A stretch of 64,000 bases of DNA, taken from NCBI GenBank assembly GCA_024220505.1, contig JAKZZE010000008.1, positions 558,001 to 622,000 on the forward strand. Reading direction: 5' to 3'. Of this stretch, positions 59,994 to 64,000 are shown piece after piece (the stretch's first letter is position 1; each line of letters starts with the position of its first letter). The notes beneath the pieces were generated by a model. That model searched no databases, was not told the origin of the DNA, and saw only the letters and a list, made by a program, of their open reading frames with translations. This DNA comes from Rhizopus arrhizus (taxonomy: Eukaryota; Mucoromycota; Mucoromycetes; Mucorales; Rhizopodaceae). A program made the position numbers and the translations under genes.

Positions 59994-61559
59994 AGAAAAC
60001 GTATGTATGCATTTATAGAATTAAAAATTACCCTTCAATTATCTTTTTTCCTTCTTTCTTTCCTATTTTGCTTTGGATGAAAACTGATGATAACAAGTTT
60101 TGAAGGCCATTCAATCAAAAGTCATTTGTCACTACTGATAACATAATAAATATAATCAGCAGTTTTGTTCTTTTAAAAACGCTTTTCTTTTTTTTCTTTT
60201 TCTTTGCATATACTATACTCTAAATAGAATAAAGCAATCATCAAACTATTGTTAATATAATCACCTTTTTTTTTTGCTTATAAATTTTGAGGTTTACATT
60301 ATTGCTATAGGACTTTGCTGAAGCCCACTTTCTATTTATATCAAAAAGTAAAAATATTTTATTTTGACAAGGCAATTTGATCTTTCAACTAAGTTAGTAT
60401 CTGCTAGGTATCGAGAACAGTACCATGAAATACTGCTATCATTATTAATCAGTTTGATTACCTTACCTCCTAGTTTAGCTATTTAAAAATAATTATGGTC
60501 ATTATTCAATGGGCTCTTTCTTTTCCATCTTCACTTAATACAAGAGATCTAAGAGGTTTACCAGTTATTAGTTTTCAAGTTTATCTTTGTTTACTTTTAA
60601 TCGACTACAAACCATATTCATGATTCTACACACAGTAACGTGTCGATTATGGCTTTTTAATTTGTGAACTGTGCATTAAAGGTATATATTTGTTGTTCAC
60701 TTTCTTTATTTCAGTGCAAGAGATTTTCAAAGTTTACACTTTTGGTGGCTAAATCTGTGTTGTTTAAAGCTATCAGATAAAACCCATGCTTTCTCAGTTA
60801 CACAGTTTAACATGTTTAAGAAGAAAGCTTGAAGTTTATTAATTTTATAATAAGAAAATAACTGATGCATTTGCCTCGAGTATCATCGGTATCATCAAGC
60901 TGTGTTGACAACTCTGTCTTTTGCTGGTGGATTTATGTCAGGCGAAATAAAATATTTGCTCTCATCTATCCGGATCAGACGCTGACAAAATCGTATGCAA
61001 TCTAATGTTTCAATATGCACAATCGGCTATAAATGCCTAGCACTATTAAAGATCCTTTGTGATTTCTTTTACAAATTTTACAAAAATCCCTCGTTCAGGT
61101 CATGCAGTTATCCTCTTGGGTTCTTCTTTGGCCAACTGTATAATCAATCTTGTTTGAACTGGATCATCTTAACCACCGTATAGACACTTGTACCGGGCCC
61201 CCACATGGTCAACGCCTTCTAAATTGGCTCTTAAAGCATTAAGGATGTTACCATGTTCTAAATATTGTTCCTTTGGCCTTTCTTACCATTGATCCTAAAG
61301 GATTTTTTAGACCCAATTTAATTTACTTCATATTGAACTGGTCTGAGCGAACAGATATCATAAACGCCCCGCACTCAAATGGAATTTATAAATAATCTTT
61401 AAGCTCTTAAAAGAATATGAGCCCAGTTAACAATATTGTTTGCGTCAAGAATAATAATTTTGAACAACTATATTAAGCCCAAAAATACAATCCTTTGTTA
61501 ATCAAAGACGCCTACCAATTTGCTCCAAGACAGCCTGAGACTGGCCAGGTACAACAGTT
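59994..61559. other. Gene-free stretch, possibly old repeats
   Basis: No gene is supported. A 62-codon frame at 60995-61183 has no recognisable pattern. Confidence 0.45.
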
Positions 61560-62260
61560 CTAATCAATTAAATTTTCAAGTTTAAAGATATGTGGGTGCT
61601 ATACAACTAGGACAACTGGTCAAAGCTGATTTCTTTGTCAATTTCAAAACACCAACGCCAATACCTATCGGAGGACTCCGTCATGGCCTTGGTTTTGTTT
61701 GCCCGGAACCTTGTTTTCAAGCTTTGATTAGATCACATCTGCATGACAGCGCTCTGTTGGCTGAGCTGGACACTGGATGGTTTCGCAATCTCGATTTGCT
61801 TCCTCTAGAGAACCCTCCAAGTGATTAAACTCGAGCTAAAAGCTTCTTGGAATGTTTTTTGGCGTTCACTTATGCCTCATCAAATTTGTACTATTTTATA
61901 GCATATTTACCACAAAAATCTATCTTGCCGCTTGTATCTTAGCTGCTTCATTCCTCAGTACTTCGTGGACTCTTATGTGGTGCTATCGGAGACGATGAGC
62001 ATTTCCTCTGGTCATGTCCTCTCAAGCCTTTATTGCATGCGGTATTCTCAACTTTTGGCGTTTACACTAGAAGTTTGTGTCTGGTGAAGTCCTTTTTTGG
62101 CGTAGTGAAGTAGCAGCCAGAACATTCCTTCTGTTTAGACGTACTAACAAGAAAAGAAATGATTCAGGAACAGAATGGATATGAAAAAAAAAGCTTGCTT
62201 CGCAGGCAATATTATGTGCACTTTTTAGGTTTTATGAAACTGAAGGGCTTATTGAGTGTA
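61560..62260 (+). mobile_element. Probable LINE C-terminal remnant
   Basis: In broken frames, bases about 61950-62060 encode a stretch with CGAIGDDEHFLWSCPLKP, the form of the zinc-finger-like block after LINE reverse transcriptases (Cys...Glu...His...Trp/Leu-x-Cys-Pro). The preceding frame 61592-61828 (ADFFVNFKTPTPIPIGG) is open but unassigned. Stops and shifts show decay. Confidence 0.42.
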
Positions 62261-62343
62261 TAGTAAACGTATGATTGATATTATCATAAATAGATGAACG
62301 AAAGTTAATAAGTATAAGCAAATAAATTTTTGACTTCAGAATG

Positions 62344-62908
62344 TTAAAAGTGTTCTTGAGTATTTGAGCCTTCATATATCCTGAAATATCCGTCGACACG
62401 TCCCATGTCAAAGCACATTTGCCAGTTCATTCTCCTTTGTGCTGGCTTGCATTCTTCAACAAAGCCATTTGCCCCCTCCATACTATTTTTTAGTTTCTGG
62501 GTCAATGGGTTCATAATAAGTTGATAGATGTGTTTCTGCTTGTACCTGTCTATATTGTTTGTGGTAATTTCAAAGGTTCCGGCGTGAAAGAAATGAATAG
62601 CTACTAGGAATGTTTTTATATGTTTCAAAGCAAAGCAAACCATCACCCACGTACATTCACCCTCGCTTTGGGTTAGCCATATCCTTTTCTGATGCTTCTA
62701 GTATCCTTTTGTAATGGTTGTAATTGTTTTTGCAGACAGCCAGTAGCACATCAACAGCACTTTTTCCATTGTGTATCTCATGGTCAAGAGCCACTTTCGT
62801 AATGTCATGCAATATATATATTGTCGAATATCCTTGTGCTCCAAACCAAACAGTGAAACTTCTTGCTTCAGGCACCTGAAGGAAGCCGGAGATTGTCGTT
62901 TCACTCAT
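62344..62908 (-). pseudogene. Unassigned repeat-family relic
   Basis: Two consecutive minus-strand frames, 62908-62657 (GFLQVPEARSFTVWFGAQGY, DITKVALDHEIHNGKSAVDV, LLAVCKNNYNHYKRILEASE) and 62646-62344. The first resembles the C-terminal part of multi-copy Mucoromycota hypothetical proteins with a PD-(D/E)XK-like core (an impression, not tested). A stop separates the two. Confidence 0.3.
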
Positions 62909-64000
62909 GGCACTAGTGATGTAGACAAATCAAACTTCTTACTATGAATACATTTTTGGTTACAAGTGTATTTTTCCAGTGTTTAAAAGGAGATGAAAGG
63001 ATTTGACTATGATAGTGAGATTAATGGGAGTATAAAAAAGATACGAGAAGATTTTAGCATATGGGTGGCGCAACTTTTAAATGTCGAGATATAAATCCTA
63101 TGGTGAAATCCATCACCTATAAGGAAATTTAGAGTCTACGGTAAAAATCAACGCATACATGTGCTAGATGAACATAAACATAATTTCATAAGAGTTGGCT
63201 TGCCTCTCGTAATCGTCATGTTCTTTCATTAAAAAACAACTAATTTTTTATTTTTAGTCATTTTGTATTTTCCCCAAGATTCTCTCATCCACCTGGTTGG
63301 TATCAGGGAAGCTTGATTCCCTTCAGACTTGGCACTAACAACTTCTTCCAGACTGTCCAATGTATATACAGCAAGGTGCTATATATCAATACATTGATTG
63401 TCGTTGATGCTATTTTTTTTTTTCGTTTTATCTTCAATACAAATAAATGGGATATCAAAGTCGGCAGTTTTCAAAATTTCTGAATAGAAGATACAAAATC
63501 ACATTTATTGAGTTCAACAGATCGATAAATAACATCGAAATTCAACACCATCATGTATAAAGAGTGCCGGCTATAAATTAAAAAAAATATAGTGACATGA
63601 AATGCAATTTATTGAAGTTGAATACTTACCACTGACAAGAATACCATGAACAGTTCCATGATTACTAGCAACATAATATATTGTTCATTATTAACTTTAG
63701 CTCACGCCCAAATCTTGAGGTTCACAAGTTCTAGACCCACATGTAGTGCAGAAAAGGCGGGTATTATACCGGTGTGCTATTGATAGGACTAGTCATAGCT
63801 TCATCAGTGTTATCAATTTGATTGATGATAATCATTATGTCAGACGAGGTAGGCTGTGAAATTTGTTCCATAATCCCATTGCAATTTGCAAATCATTTTT
63901 GATTATATCTACAAATGCTTCACCCTATGTAAAAAGAATAAGAAAGACAAGGTATCAGCAAGCTAGCCAAAGTCTTTACATGCAAATATGCCAAATATGT
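62909..64000. other. Gene-free end of the window
   Basis: AT-rich, and no supportable gene on either strand. A gene starting beyond 64000 cannot be excluded. Confidence 0.4.

Overview
This is nuclear DNA from a filamentous fungus, most likely an early-diverging Mucoromycota (Mucorales-like) species. The evidence is the gene set (fungal PAM17, Tps2-type trehalose enzyme, Kin1-type kinase, calcineurin A, Bni1-type formin, Mdm1-type sorting nexin, Ebp2), genes cut by many short introns (mostly 45-120 bases, GT-AG), strongly AT-rich spacers, and long T-runs directly in front of many start codons. The species cannot be named from sequence alone. All gene models below were spliced by eye; exon phases were checked arithmetically and close in frame, with MAD2 the one exception among the recognised genes.

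Layout. Bases 1-7055 are gene dense: the end of a PQ-loop transporter, a membrane-anchored GT2-like glycosyltransferase, the pyruvate dehydrogenase E1-alpha subunit, a JMJD5-type JmjC oxygenase and, on the other strand, a small secreted protein of unknown function. Bases 7056-16000 are a gene-poor block with a composite structure at 11048-13842: two nearly identical pieces of a Tc1/mariner-type transposase flank a broken zinc-finger/PD-(D/E)XK-like gene. Bases 16054-29392 hold four genes: a 15-exon formin, calcineurin A (minus strand), a PXA-RGS-PX-Nexin_C sorting nexin, and a small PPxY membrane protein (minus strand). Bases 29400-40700 are a transposon graveyard: a decayed LINE with a MITE inside it, a Tc1 remnant with terminal repeats, an IS630/Tc1-type DDE remnant, and two stretches that look like structured RNA genes. 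Bases 40745-52908 are again dense and housekeeping: EBP2, eEF1-gamma, trehalose-6-phosphate synthase/phosphatase, ALG13 and a p24 protein sharing a 126-base divergent promoter, a Kin1-like kinase, SmG, and MAD2 with an apparent two-base deletion. Bases 53000-64000 are mostly repeat relics (Tc1, LINE fragments, PD-(D/E)XK-like fragments), with PAM17 at 59363-59993 and one or two small unassigned spliced genes beside it.

The intact genes do not form a pathway cluster. They cover unrelated housekeeping roles: mitochondrial carbon entry and protein import, translation, ribosome assembly, splicing, early secretory traffic and N-glycosylation, polarity and actin, calcium signalling, stress sugar metabolism and the spindle checkpoint. 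The most unusual part is the transposase-flanked zinc-finger/nuclease-like locus, including a 226-base segment whose orientation differs between its two flanks.
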